From positions 142,190-206,189 of the forward strand of contig PTEX01000481.1 in assembly GCA_003342815.1 (NCBI GenBank): a DNA stretch of 64,000 nt. The letters run 5' to 3'. Of the stretch, positions 11,701 through 25,051 are shown in pieces (position 1 is the first letter of the stretch; each line of letters begins with the position of its first letter). A program made the position numbers and the translations under genes. This stretch comes from Eudromia elegans. Lineage: Eukaryota > Chordata > Aves > Tinamiformes > Tinamidae. The notes under the pieces were generated by a model. It was not told the DNA's origin and did not search any database. It worked only from the letters and a program-made list of their open reading frames with translations.

Positions 11701-14700
11701 CAGAGACAAACTGTAGTTTGAAGTGTGTGGGAAGTTGTTGGCTCATGCAAGCCTGAAATCTGTTCCTAAGGCTTCGGAAAGACTTAAGGTTTACCTGGTT
11801 TGGACAATGAACTCTTCTGTACATCTTTATCTCTGTTTTCCATTTGCATAGCACATCTTGACTAAAGGTAGGCAGTCCAGGACGAGTGTATTTCAGCTAA
11901 GACAAAGAGATGGGATCATAAGGTAAAAGAAATGATAGCTACTCAGAGTGTCAAGTACTTATCGCCTTCTCTCTCCAGCTGTGAAACAAAAGTGCTATTT
12001 CTCCTCCTATTTTAACAGTCAAACTCCCAATAACCTCCTCCTGTCTCATTGCCTACCTACAAATATGACGGATTCCAGGAATTTACAGTCTTGGAATCCA
12101 AAACCTCCCACAACTTAGACTACAATTCCTCCAAATATATTCATCTCAAAGTCATAAATCATCATTTCCCTCTGGGTTTCCTTTACTGCCTATTTGATGC
12201 TTTTGGATGCTCTGAAACTTGAAAAACTAGGAAATACTACTGCTTTGGGGCAGTGATCTCAGTCCATGACTTTTGAGCAACATATGGCCTCTAACTACTA
12301 TCACTGCTCATGCCCACTAAAAAATTAAGTACCACAATAGTATTTAAAGTCTAAGGCTAAAGGCTTAGATGACAGAGACAAATGACAGATAAAAATCTGA
12401 TGCCTTCCACAAGACATTCCTCCATATTGTTTTCTGTGAGTCATTACACCTGGTGAAACTGGGTAGATGCCAGTGAAAGACTCTTCTGCTGTGTAGAAGA
12501 CTTAAACTTTACATAGCATTCTAAGACATTGCACCTTTCGATCATCTGGAATCAAGTCTTGCAGCACTTTCCTCTTGGGCCATTCTTTGGCCAGCTCTTC
12601 TCCAGCTAACTCATGGAGATAGTAGATTGCCACCTTTGCAGATCTCCTCTGAACCCTCCCTGTGTTATTTGACTCCCGTTTATTTTCCTTTGAGCTCTCT
12701 GTTCTTCTCTCTTCACGGAAGAAAGCAACCTGCAAGGAAAAGCAATAAAAAGGTGAGCCTCCCTCACTAGTTTTGACTTGAGCTACTCCTACTTGAGCTA
12801 TTGTGAATATTCATTCAGATGCCTGCCAGAAATACTGCCTTGGCTGTGGGTTACTGTAACAGTCGTAAGACTGAAGTGTATCCTACCAAAATCTCTTTAG
12901 AGACACAGAAGTAAGGTTTCAGCAGAGAACTTCATGAAGCCATTGGCCTTGAAAGGATATCACATCTATCTCTGTTAAAATCCTCAGAAAAATCAAACAT
13001 GGTAATTCCTGTTCTGCTGCAGATTTGAGTCTTTTAAGAGCAAAGGAAAGTATAGTAGAAAACTCTTAAATTAAACACGGTAACATAATTTTCCACAGAG
13101 GCTGGGGAAAGGTTTATTGTTATAACAGTGATTTACTGTTACAAATTTCATCCTTATCACAGAACAGGCACAGCTGTTCTGTCGAAAGGAAAGGGGCAAA
13201 CACTCCAGCAGTACTTTAGAGAAGCAGAAAACGTAGAGATTTGCTACCCCTTAATACTTATTCAAGTAGAGGACAGAAATGTATTTAAGGAGGAGTAACC
13301 AGCTATCACACTGTCCTTGCAACTATGGGAATTTACACTTACCGGCCCATGCTTAGATCGGAGATGGTAGACAAGTCCTGCCTTTGATTTGTATGCTTTT
13401 CCACAGTGATGGCATTTCATAGTCATTTTCTCCAGCTCAGAAGCAGCCTTCCCACACTTTTTAACATGATATAGATATCCCATTATGCTGGTGAAGCTGC
13501 CTGTGCAACCCTGTCAATGCAGAAGAAAAATCCATGGAGAAAATTCTCTCCAAGTGAAGAACAAGCCAAGGTGCATGGAATCAACAATCTGCTGACCAAA
13601 GCACTATAATTTTTCTACTAGACAAGAGATAGTTAGGCAACAGACTTTTAAATTTGTCTACTCAGGTAGACAAAAAAATGGGAAAGATTTGGAAGATTTG
13701 GTTGAAGTTGGAAGAAATTATTTCCTACAATTTCTTCTTACGCTTGGTTGGCTGGTTGAACTGTCCTCAATCTCAGCAATATTAGAGAAATTATTAAATA
13801 GAACTTTGAGATATCCCTAGAATATAGTCTATGTCTCAGTCCACAAAGCAAGACAACAAAACCTCCAATGTTTCCTGTGTAGATTTGGTAGAAAATTTCC
13901 TAGTCCAGAAACCAGCAATGAATTTAAGCCTGGGTTTTAGAACAGAACAAATCAAGCAGACATTAGCAATTTTTTTTAAAAAAAATATATTCTTAGATGT
14001 ACTCATATATTCTGAGCTCCTTCTCATTCTCTAGCTGAGCCCAAACTCAGTATTAAGAACTAAAGGCAAGCTCTTGGAGTTCATTACACATAAAAACAAA
14101 TGAGGCCACCACAAACAACTAAGAAAAGTTCAGAAGTTCACATTAATAAAATTCATTTAATGCCCACCACCAACAATCTAGTGTGTTCTTCATCTACCTT
14201 GAATAAGTATCAAATACTTAAGGGTATTTTACCACAAACTGATTTTTCTAACTTCTGGATAAATAGACAGTATTCTTCACTTATGTATGCTCCTTAAAAT
14301 AATGGAGAGTGCTCGGCATTCCATACCTTATTTAGAAGACTATTTCAGAATTTCATTTGTTAGAGTAGTTAAAGTGTTTCTTTTACTTTAACAACCTTAA
14401 TATATTTATGAATAGTTTATAATATTGTCACATAGTAAAAGGATTATACTTTACTTCTTCTTTGACATTTTCCATTGAAAGTATTTATAAATGTAGATTG
14501 AGCAAGGATATGACTTTACATATCTGATCCAAACAAGTCTTTAAAAATTGTAATCAAAAAGTAAAACTCTGTTTTAATCACCCTATAGCCCTTCCTTTCA
14601 GGGTCCGAAGAAGGATGTGACAGACTCAAAGGCTGATCTTCTTCCTAATACAGACAGGAGAATGTCACTCATCAAGTCATGTGTGAAGCCCTAAAACTTC

Positions 14701-17700
14701 CAGTCAAGCTGGTGTTAACCAGACTCCCACTTTGCTTAGTGAAGAGGTTATTACTCACTTCAGTAAGTAATTTTCTATGCTCAGTGCTTCACATTTGCTT
14801 GGAGGAAATTCTCCTGGCTTCTTGCTGCTTTCCTGGTAATACAGCATCCCTCTGAAATCCCAAGGGCCCACTTTGTTTTGAAAGCATAGTTATGGCCTTG
14901 AAACAAATCCAACTTTTGTCAGATCCAAAAGCACAGCCCCAGGAAGTCTTACAGCACTTTATACTCATGAGGTGCTTACCTCCCTTGCACACTTCAGTTT
15001 TCCCATAAGCTTCAAAACCTTCCGAAGGCGATCTCGCTCACGCTGCTCATCTACTTCTCCTCCCTCCTTCACAAGTGGCTAAAGCAAAGCAAAGAGAAGA
15101 AACACAAACAAAGGAGACTTAGCAGTTTTTCTCGTAGTGACTTCACTATTCAGCATATTACAAAAAAAAAGATTTAAAACTAATTTAATCTCTGAATTTA
15201 GGACTACAGAAATATATATAATACAATGGTCCCTGACTATGTACAGAATAACTGAATTAGCTTGCAAAGAGAGTACTCAAAACCACTCTGCAAATGGAAA
15301 TTTTAACATTCATATAACTATCTACAAAGCCTTGAAGGAAATATTCTCAAACTATAGCTCCTGGGTGCATGTTTGTATAACAACTTTTCCCCACTAGTGC
15401 TTCCAGGAAGTACTGACTCATTTTTGTCACAAAGCTTTTAACATTTACTGGTCCATTTCCATTTAGCCTATCTAAAGCTAAGAAGCTAAGCTGGATCACT
15501 GCCAGTGAGAATTATTCATGAATGCCAAACTACAGTACAAGATCTTTTCTATCGCTATAGATATTGAATATTATTTCCTAAATTATACTAAATATTATAC
15601 CCATACTAAGAAAATGTGGATCAGGAAAATAAAAGACTCTCTTGCCTCTAAGACTTCCGGATGCGCAGAAGTTGTCTTACCTGATTGTTATGGTCTGCCA
15701 TGACATGGTATTTCATCCCTCCTAAAGACTTTAGCTGCTTCCCACAGTGATGACAAGTGAACATTTCCTACAAATAAACAAGGACATGGGGTGCATGACT
15801 GCAAACCAAACAAAGCACTGAGAAATTCTTTGTGTGAACATAGTAAGAGAGTAGAACATCTTATTGAGCCTGACAACCACCTGTTAATAACAGAACAGAG
15901 TCTATGGAGCTAGAACTTTAGGTAAAGAAGGAAATGTCTACATCTTCTTCCATTATCCAAAGCCTGAAGCAAGAAACTAAAACTGCAGCATCTTAAATAG
16001 GTGTAAAAGGCTGTTGTTTAGAGAGATGATGAGGATAAAACTGTTTTAACTGCACTGTGAAACAATATGCAGACTCTTCTATTGCTAAAGAAAAAAATCA
16101 AAGAAAAACAGTACTCATCTCTCTTTATCTCACCTGCCTGCAATTTGCCATATGTTTTTTCAGTCCTTCTACAGTCTTTCTCACCACAGCCCTGCATGTT
16201 GGACAGGTAGCTCGGCCTTTGTCCTGAATTTCCAAAGACCACTGTTCTTCCATGCTACCTGCCAAAAAAGAAGGTTTGGTGCAGAACTGCAAACAAAAAA
16301 TCTTATTTTCCTTTTTCAACATGCCAAATGAATTCTAAAAGAAAAGTAGTCATCTGCTACTAATCTCCTGTCCAGTAACATTTCAACCATTTTGTTTGCA
16401 GCTTACACGTCATATGACAAGTCTCAAACCACTCTTTTGCGGAAACTGCTTCATTAAAACCTCTTGTTACTACCACCCGCTTGTGAGGAGAGCTCTACTA
16501 TACATTCAGTAGAGATTCTTCCTTTGTTCATTTTCATTACACAACAAGTCTAGCATGCACGATAAACTTTTATTTTGGCAAAGAGGATTTTTGTGTAAGT
16601 CACAGATGTGAACAGTTTCAAGACAAAGTCCACAATTCAATTTTGCTAACCAAATCTTTAAAACTTCAATAGTGTTAAACAGAGGTTTTGACAGGTGAAT
16701 ACAACTGTATCATCAGGCCAAGTCACCCAAGAGACAGGGAGAATTTACTTGTCAGGCATGGCCTCCATTTCCTGGCCCCTTTTTCTTTTGGCCACAAGAA
16801 TTAGAAATTCCTGAAATGGGTTTTCAGGAAGAAACGGCTTTACAGCCAGCTGCTTGAATTCCTTATTTCATATTCTTTATGAAATATCATAAAAATATCT
16901 AAAAGCTTTTCTCCTTGCCAGGACAGGCAAGGGTTGTCTCTCCTCAGATGGTTGAGGAAAAGTCAACAAACTGAACAACACTTGGGAGAATGCCTGGGTA
17001 GCAGTGACTGCTACAATTATACATATCAAGTCATGCCACTTGCAGATTCAAGGCTGATATTACAATTTCCAGGAGTGACTATTTGATTCTCTGGCTACTA
17101 GGTTATCAGAAAAGTTGTTTTGGCAGCCTTGTCTACAAGGTTCTTTTTGGAAACATATTCCTTGCTCTGCTGAGTAAAGAAGTATAAATATATTTTAAGA
17201 GTTTTACACTGAAACTGTTTTAACAGGCTTTTGCTCCATTCAAATGCGACTTCTGCCCAGACAAATCACTGCAACAATTTTAAGGCAAAACTGTGTGGAA
17301 CTATCCCATTAGGCAGCAATTTTGTTCTGCAATACTGACAGAGTGAGTGCCCAAAGGACAGTACCCATTTCTTCCCTTTTAACAGTAAAGTGGGCAGTAA
17401 AAACATGGATACACAGCCATCAACTACACTCAACTCCAAGATCTGCGTTTTTTTCTTATCTGCTTTATAAACAATTCTGAACAACTACTCCATCTTACCT
17501 GTGCTATAAATGTGTGGTTCTTTCTGAACAGAGTGAACTTTTGTTTTGGACTTTTGTTGTGCTCCTGCTTGCTGTTTTTTTCCTGCTATAACACAAACAA
17601 TAGAGACCACCAGAGTTAATTCTGTGAGCCTTTTATGAAAGTGAGGAGTTTGCCGAGGAGACTCCTATTCAGTCCATTTCAAAAGGGGCATCAGCAAGGA

Positions 17701-20700
17701 ACTACTTCCTTAGAATAATTTAATGGCTCTTTTTAGTAATTTAAAAAATACATTCCCTCATCTCTTTCAAAACTGGTAAGAATATATAATGAAGAAAATG
17801 TTATGGTCAGAATTAATTTGCCACCTACTGGGTATTATTGAAAAATAATGTATCATCCATGAACTTGCAGTTTCCAGTAACTCTAATCTGCAGATTATTT
17901 CTAAACTGACAGACCCAACACACTGGATGGAAGGTAACTTTAGGATCTAAGAGAAATCTTTTTTCTTCTTCCCATAAAAATCCACCTACATTTGCCCAAA
18001 GTGTAAGGGAAAATACTAAAAGAATATAAAATTAAGTTCTAATAATTACAAAAGACCACATTAAAAATGTTAAATTCTTGGATTTAATTCAATGAGAATT
18101 TTAACTCCTTATTCCAAGATATTATTCCACTCCCTTTAATGAAGCTACACACGGCATGGCATCAGAATGCTGTCATTGTTTAGGTGGACAAAATTGCACA
18201 AGACAAGGAGGAATCAACAAAGCAGAAGCAAAGCAAACAAAGCTGTTTATTCCAGTAATCTTTGTTCTTTTATAATCATGCCTCATCTCTCATTAGCTGT
18301 TACATTTGTTAACGCGTTTCATATCTTCCTTGATTGGTCATCATACATGCTCCTCAAAACCCAGACCACATCCTGGTTTTCTATTCAGCTGTGAAATTTC
18401 ACATCTTGTTTTCTCATCACTGTGACATAAACATTTTTCTCAGGGACATAACTATGCCGTCAAGATCACCCAGATTGCCAGCAGTCCACAGTGTATCCAC
18501 AGAATACCACAAATGACACTCGTCAAACACATTTTGCCTTGAGGCCACTGAAGATGGGCTTTATTAAAGAAAGTGATTTTACCATAAGAAGTGGCTTTAT
18601 TATAGGAAGTTTATTATACAGGAAGTCCCATCTCCATGTGAGGAGGAACTTCTTTCCTGTGAGGGTGATGGAGCACTGGAACAGGCTGCCCAGAGATGTT
18701 GTGGAGACTCCTTCTCTGGAGAGCTTCAAAACTCGCCTGGATGCCACCCTATATCACATGCTGCATGGGTCCCCGCTTGAGGAGAGGAGTCAGACTAGAT
18801 GATCTCTAGAGGTCCCTTCTGATCTTAACCATTCTGTGATTATAGGCTAGGAGCTAGGATGCTATGAATTCTTGCTCTACTTTTCCAAGTGATTCACAAT
18901 AACAGTTTCCTAAATAACACCCTGCTATAGCGTCTCCCAACGACTTACTTTTAGATAAAAATCTACTCAGTCAACAGCAGGCATTAGTCCCATCCAGGTG
19001 CTTGTAATCAGTGTGGTAAACAATAGCATGAGGATGGGAACTCTTCGCATTGGAACAAACACATCATTCACTGTACAGCTGAATCAGTCTAATAACCAAA
19101 TGACAATAAAATAAATGGTCTCATTCCTCTATTCTTTTTTTTTTTCTTTTTAAAAAGGACTAAACAACTCTAACTCAGTCTTTTCCCAACAGTTATGTTT
19201 TTTTCTCTCCTCTGCATTCTCTTTAGTTGGCCTACATATTTCCTGAACTGCACCATCCAATGATGAAAACTACTCCAACCAAGGTCCTACAGTAGAGCAG
19301 AATTACCTCACACATCTTGCACTCTACATTCCTTTTCCATATTTCAATAAAACATCTATCTTTTCTAAAAAAAAGTTTGCCTCTATTCCGCTTGTCATCA
19401 TATGACTCTAATCCTTTTCAGAAAAACTGATACCTAGCAAGCTGTTCCTTCTTTCAAATATATCTTCCTAACTACAGCATCTTTCATTTTCCACTCTGAA
19501 CTTCATCCTGTCTTTTAGACTGTTTATGCAATGTGAAGACTGTTTGAATGTGATTTGCTCTTAACAACCCCTCATAACTGTTATCATCTCCTCACTCACC
19601 TTCTGAGACTTATATGTAATTTGCCTAATTATTCTTTCCAGTATTTTGGGGGAAACTGAGCTGAAGCTATCTAGCCTATATTTCTACTATATTCCCTTTT
19701 TTTTTCCTCTGATGAAAATGAGGATTATACTTCAAAAGAGACTAAAATTAGAACAAACACTTGCTACTCCAAAACAGAAGACAAACAACGGTTCCATGCA
19801 GTAAGAATCACAGAATCAGAAATGGAGGTTGAGGAACAGCAGAGGACAGCATTTGTGCAGAAACAGAGTCAAAAGTACTCAAGAGGCTTGTAACTAGAAA
19901 TTACATGTTATCTGCATTACCAGAAATCTTTTGTTTCTTCTTGGGGGAGTCTTTAAGATCTTCATCTTCCCCTTCCTCAGATTTCCTCTTTCTTTTCAAC
20001 ACTACTTCTCCTGTCAACAAGTAAGAATGGAAATACTTAGTCTGGACAAGAGCTTTCTGTGTCTGCTGTCTCGGTCTCTCTTCATATTCAGTAATTCCAA
20101 AGGAAAAAATAACAGTTTAAGTTGCTTTCTGTGTATCATCTAGACACCAGTGAGATAGAGACAACCTTCTGAGTCAGTAATTCTGAGCCATTCCATATTC
20201 CTTAGAGGAAAAAGTCCATAATCTGCAATTTCCCAACATACATGAAACAGCATCTACTGTAGCATGGCTTGGGAAAACAGTAATACTCAGGAAGAAGGCA
20301 AGGAGAGAACACAGAACCAAAAGATGAAGAAAGAGCAATAAGAAAGATGGATGTTTTAGCTCTCAACACATGAAATTTTGGAAAACAGCTCCTAGTTCGG
20401 AAAATTTGAACATCCCTGCTTTATTACACCAATGTAAGAGTCAATCTACAGCACCCAAACCACTCTAAAGCAGAAGTAGTGACAAAAACATCTGATGAGT
20501 GCAATCTAGAATACTGCCGGAGGTCCACGTTTGTACATTTTTAGTGTTGCTTTGTTTATTCCTAAAGCTGTCAAAGCATTTTCCTGAAATACTGGGTAAA
20601 ACCCTTAAACATACTTTTCCTACAGATAAAGTTGAATTCTGTCATCAAATCATTAATTTTAATAGTCAAGTCATTCATAACACTAAGAGATTATGCAGAC

Positions 20701-21102
20701 CTGCTCTCACCAGGCAGAGAATTCTACCTAAATTTCTGCAGTGGAAGAAGTTTCTCTCTCTTAACATGCAAACTGTTACCAAGTTTGGAATTTGCAGTTG
20801 AACTTTAGCAAGTCTTTTGAAAGTCATCCAGTCTTTCATAAAAGAATCACCTAGAGTAAAACAGTTTTACACAGAGCCAAGAGTGATGAGTACCTTTTTT
20901 TCCTGGAGTTTTGTTAACGCTTTTTTTTACTCCTCTCATTTCCAAACAATAAGAAGGCCTGCAAATTATCCGCTTGCTTCTTGACTCTGAACTCCCGTTC
21001 ACTCTGCTCTTATATGAGGCAGAAGAAAGGTTGCTGACTGTCTCATCATAGTCACTGTTCAGTTCTAGGACAGTAGTTTCCAATTCCTCAAATTGCTTAG
21101 AT
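8735..21102 (-). CDS. ZNF512: ZNF512, atypical C2H2/C2HC zinc finger protein (12 exons resolved, N-terminus missing)
   Basis: The resolved exons on the - strand are 21102-20894, 20010-19921, 17585-17499, 16258-16134, 15767-15681, 15078-14980, 13510-13343, 12729-12535, 11896-11795, 10154-10092, 9595-9497 and 9037-8735. They all have AG acceptors and GT donors and their phases agree, giving about 542 residues. Human ZNF512 has about 567, so some 25-40 N-terminal residues are missing. Basic, lysine-rich segments ([13 protein letters not shown]) come first. Six fingers follow in three C2HC-then-C2H2 pairs: CPTCRAV...HMANC with CHHCGKQL...H; GCTGSF...HVKKC with CHHCGKAY...H; CPNQGCES...HLGTC with CLLCEKEF...H. 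The protein ends in KRGRK, as in mammals. It is a nuclear DNA-binding protein; from the literature I recall that the ZNF512/ZNF512B family binds pericentromeric chromatin. It is driven from the CpG island shared with GPN1. The 10092 exon uses an unusual GTTGGT donor. Confidence 0.93.
10418..10774 (+). mobile_element. CR1 LINE 3' fragment in ZNF512 intron
   Basis: This CR1 3' end on the + strand begins near GGCTGAGAGGAGATCTAATC and ends CCTTAACCATTCTGTGATTC. It lies antisense to ZNF512, in the intron between the exons at 11795 and 10154, about 260 bp upstream of the 10154 acceptor. Confidence 0.9.
11072..11111. repeat. (CAAAC)n pentanucleotide microsatellite
   Basis: About seven and a half uninterrupted CAAAC/AAACC units lie in a ZNF512 intron. 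A purely intronic simple repeat is the only interpretation I can support. Confidence 0.9.
17582..17590 (-). promoter_or_regulatory. NAGNAG tandem splice acceptor of ZNF512
   Basis: The - strand reads TTATAGCAGGA just before the exon ending at 17499. Either AG can serve as acceptor without changing the frame. The downstream AG gives ...KISGKKQQ, which lines up with the human protein. The upstream AG changes that joint to ...KISAGKKQQ by adding one residue. Confidence 0.6.
18620..18843 (+). mobile_element. CR1 LINE 3' fragment in ZNF512 intron
   Basis: This is a short 3' end of CR1 on the + strand, starting at GGAAGTCCCATCTCCATGTG and closing with TTAACCATTCTGTGATT. It lies in the ZNF512 intron between the exons at 19921 and 17585, in the opposite orientation to the gene. 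Confidence 0.9.
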
Positions 21103-23479
21103 CTGGAAAACATCAACTTGAAAACATATATATGTGTATTCATGTATGCACTCAAACAAAACCATGACAACGACACAGACATTCCTCTCATCTTCCCAAG
21201 CACTCCTAAAAATTAATTTCACAGTTCACTGAATTTCCTGAGGTTTGTGAACTGAGATACACCAGCAAGGCAAAACATCCTAAATATTATTTTCCAAAAC
21301 ATCTTTTAGTGATTGGTATTAGAAGGCTCCTCAAAAGCAGCAGGGAAAAAAAAAAGAAAAAAAGAAAAAAGCAAAGCTCCCTTGTCCCTTCTGGCTAGGC
21401 CCTTCAGTCCCAACTTAAAAGGTCAAACACAGCTTTCCAATAGGAATCTCTTGGCTTTTTCCTCGCTCTCAGTCAAAGTTGACAGGAAACATTCACATAC
21501 ATTTTGCTTCCCAGAGATCTCTTGACCTTCTGTCGTCTGTGATGCTCAGGCCTGGTATCCTAACAAAGCAGAACAATCCTCATTAGCAGCATACTTCTTT
21601 TTTTCTTCTTGCCTGTTTCATTTTTCAGTTCAGCACAATAAACTGCACTTTGGAGATTCAACTGTGAACCTTCAAATGAAGATTCAATTTTGTTTGAATC
21701 AGAACAGGAATCAAAACAGAGAGAAGGCCCTCCTCAATCCTCTCCTCATATGAAATTTAATCTCTCCTCTTGCACTGAAGTATGATGTCTCCAACCTACA
21801 CAGCGATACCAGCTTACTGGCTAGACTTTACCACATGGTGAAAAATATTTGGGATGCTAACCTACTAGCTTTTCCGTAGTTTTTGTTTTTCCTTAATGAA
21901 ATCTGTCTTGTTTTATCCATGTCAAGAACGTTGCCTCTACACTCTTCAAAATTTTTTTTTCATAGTTAATCTCAATTACCTTGCCATACTCTATCAGTTG
22001 CCTGGATGTTTACTTCATCCACGTCTTAAAATATTTCTTCTTACTTAATAAGCATTTTTTGTCATTTATTTATTACTACTTCTTATGTTCTTATTAAGAC
22101 ATACAAGATAACGGATACCACTGATGATCCTAAATCACGATAAAGCATCTATATGTTTTACAATCTTCCTGGCAGGTGGAGAATTGTTTATCTCCATATT
22201 CCAAATACTACGTGATTCAATCTCATGCTTAACTGTGAAATTGTGAACACAGATTTTGCTTATAACAAAACTGTGAGCTGGAAAGGAAGATAAAATTGTC
22301 ACATATAAGAACTACCTAAGAGACTGAAAATAAGGAATATGCGTAAGTGACCTATCTTCTTTATATAGAAATGTAACGTGTCAACTGGATCCATATGATA
22401 AAGTTTTTAAATTATTAAAAATAAATACTATAAAGTATGTACGGAAAGCAGTGAATAAGGATGTGACTGAATGTAAGGAAGTCATAAAGTGCAATAATTT
22501 GTCAGAAGGACATGCTGAAAAAAAATAGATGTTGTAATAAGATCAGAGAATAGGTGGCTTCAAGAAAGGTGAAAGTCACTACTAAAAATACTAAAAATGG
22601 AAATGCATACTAGAAACATTAACCTCAACCTGTTTTATATGCTGCTTCTGCCTTCTAACTTATCTGTAGGAACACAGAAAAACAATCTAAAAAGATATGG
22701 CTATCACTATAACAATTCTAATAAATCCCTGCTTATATTGTGGTCAAAAAAAAAAGGAAACATAAAGATCAGTAATGTCAGTTCTACTATGTGGGTAGGC
22801 AAACAGGTACACATACACAAGTGCACAACTACAGTCTTGCTGTAGGTCACTCTCCCTAGGAGCACAACAGCAGGAGGCTCCCAGTCCTAGCACACACCAG
22901 AAGACATTCAGAAAGCAGCACTGCAACTACTGGACATTTGGAACTGCAACCAGGGGTTGCAGGCCCTGCTGGTGCCTCCACGCTGGTGCACAACTTCTTC
23001 ACCAACGCTTAGACATCCTTTTCCTGGCTTTGTTGGGAGAAAAGTAAATTAGCATTTCTTTAGCCTGACTGACACACTGAGAGCAGTGCCAACAGCAGCA
23101 TCTAGGAAGCCTAGAGGAACCACAGGATGGTGAGAAGCTGGAAAAGACGAGCAGGGCAGGAGGGGCGAGGAAGGACAAGCTATTGGTTGGCCTAATTCCT
23201 TACTGGAAAAAAAATGGCAAACATGACACGTTTTTTAAAATTTTGTCAGGACTGGAAGATTTTGTGTAAAACTCGAGAACTAGGATGAAGAATTTATGGG
23301 ATGGATAAGAACATGCAACAAAAAGGATGAGAACAGAGTAATCAGTTTCGCCTTGTTTGGGAGAAGCCGTCTGCAGCTGAGAAGAAGGGAACACCTGGAG
23401 AGATCAACGTTTAAAGCCGGGGTAGGTTTTATTTATTCAGTGTGTTTCCCACTGAGAAATCACAGAAATTGTAAGGCAC

Positions 23480-24300
23480 GCTGGGGCAAAATCCACGTGG
23501 GAAGACGAGGAGCTACCCCAGGCACGACAGGAGGGCAGCCTCCCAGCGCCTTGCACGGGGCCCANTCCGCAGAGAAGGCGCCTGAGTGCGGCACAGCACC
23601 GCGATGGGGGCCGGGGGCGAACCGGAGCGGGCACAGGCACTGAGTGGGCACTGAGCACTCCCACAGCTCTGCCCGCGGCCGCCAGGTAAACCCAGGCCCG
23701 TGCGCGGGGCTTCCGCGCTCACAAAGCGCCCCCCCCAACCCGGAGACGCGGCCCAGGTAGCGATAACAGGCGCCCAGTTTTCCGCGCCGCTCCCGGCTCG
23801 CGAGGCCCCTCGTGGCGAGATGCAGGTGCCGCTAATGACGACCACCGGGCAGCTGCCGGCGCTGCGCCCACCCCCCCGGCGGAGAAGAGCCGCAAGTGCT
23901 CACCCGGCCGCTGCCGCCTCGCATGCTGCCGCCGCCGCCACGTCAGCGTGCGCGCAGCGGAAAGGCCCGGCGCTTCCGGGCGCCTCGTGGCGGCAGGCAA
24001 CGCGGCCCGGGCCCTGTGGGGCGCCGCTGCCCCCGCCCGGCTGCCGCCGCGCTACGTGGCACGGGGCGGCAGCTGCAGCCGCAGCCTGCGAGACGCCCCC
24101 GGCGGGCAGCGCGGTGGAGACCCACGCCACGCGCGCCATGGCCCCCAGGCGCGCCCAACCGCACCCGCCCCGGAAGGAGAAGCAGAGGCGGCAAGATGGC
24201 GGCGGCCGTCGCGCCTGTGTGCGTGCTGGTGCTGGGCATGGCGGGCTCTGGGAAAACCACCCTGGTGCAGGTGAGAGCTGGGCCGCGCCAGGGCGCCCCC
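23480..24300. promoter_or_regulatory. CpG-island bidirectional promoter of ZNF512 (-) and GPN1 (+)
   Basis: GC content rises sharply and CpG is abundant over about 800 bases. The GPN1 start codon lies at 24196 on the + strand, and ZNF512 runs leftward from its nearest resolved exon at 21102. Visible elements include an ETS-type CGCTTCCGGG near 23970, GC-rich tracts without a TATA box, and a YY1-type AAGATGGCGGC at the GPN1 start. The first ZNF512 exon must lie here, but I could not settle its boundary. A donor-like CGGGTGAGC on the - strand ends near 23904 and is a candidate. Confidence 0.8.
24193..24203 (+). promoter_or_regulatory. YY1-type element overlapping the GPN1 start codon
   Basis: AAGATGGCGGC is the classic YY1 consensus found just downstream of the start site of many housekeeping promoters. 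Here its ATG is the GPN1 initiation codon, so the factor-binding site and the translation start coincide. Confidence 0.65.
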
Positions 24301-25019
24301 CAGCCCTGCTCCCGCGCGGCCCGACGCCTCTCGTGTCCCCGCAGCGGCTCGCGGCGCAGCTGCAGGCGCAGCGCTGCCCGCCCTACGTGATCAACCTGGA
24401 CCCGGCCGTGCGCGACTTGCCATTCGCCGCCAACATCGGTGAGGCTGAGCGAGCCCGCGGCCTCGCAGGGCGGCTCCGCCCGCCTCGCAGAACGCGTGTC
24501 CCGCGGGCGGCCGTTGGAGGAGGCCTGTGGCGCCTGGAGCCTAGGGTGCCGGCGCGTGAGCTCTTGGCTTCCGTGGTCCAGCTCCCGGCCTGGGTCTCTC
24601 GGTGGCAGCGACGGTGCTGGGGATACGGGAGCAGCTGAGACGGTGTGGAAGGACAAGCTGGGGAGGGGCCGCAGCGCTGGATCCTTGGCAAAGTGCCCGC
24701 GGGTGTCCGCGGTGCTCTGTGGCACTGGCTGCCTGCGAAGAGCCCACTGGGGCTCCCACGGGGTGTCCGCGTGGCATGTCCGCGGGAGTTGCCTTGGGCT
24801 TGCGCGGGTGCCGTGGCAGTGAAGCGAGTTTGTTGTGGTTTGTATCGTCAAAATATTGTCAAAGTTTTGAGGCAAAAGAAGAACTGCTGGACAAGGAAAG
24901 ACTTCCTGATCAGTGTGTTGATAAAGATATTTTTAGAGTTATGTTTTCAAGCTATTTATATGTCTCTCTCCAGATATCCGGGACACTGTGAAGTACAAAG
25001 AAGTCATGAAACAGTATCC

Positions 25020-25051
<32 letters not shown>

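Noticed and set aside
21527..21551. A 25-base ZNF512 microexon encoding LSITDDR
   Set aside because: It fits the phase of the exon starting at 21102, but its donor GTCAAG is poor, its acceptor tract is weak, and no upstream exon of matching phase was found.
23904..23924. ZNF512 start codon with MRGGSGR ending at a GTGAGC donor
   Set aside because: The donor is good and the place is right, but the exit phase does not match either the 21102 exon or the 25-base candidate, and the peptide does not resemble the mammalian N-terminus.
23700..24875. Open frames over 300 codons on both strands in the CpG island
   Set aside because: They are the stop-poor by-product of GC-rich DNA and overlap the confirmed GPN1 exons 1 and 2 in other frames.
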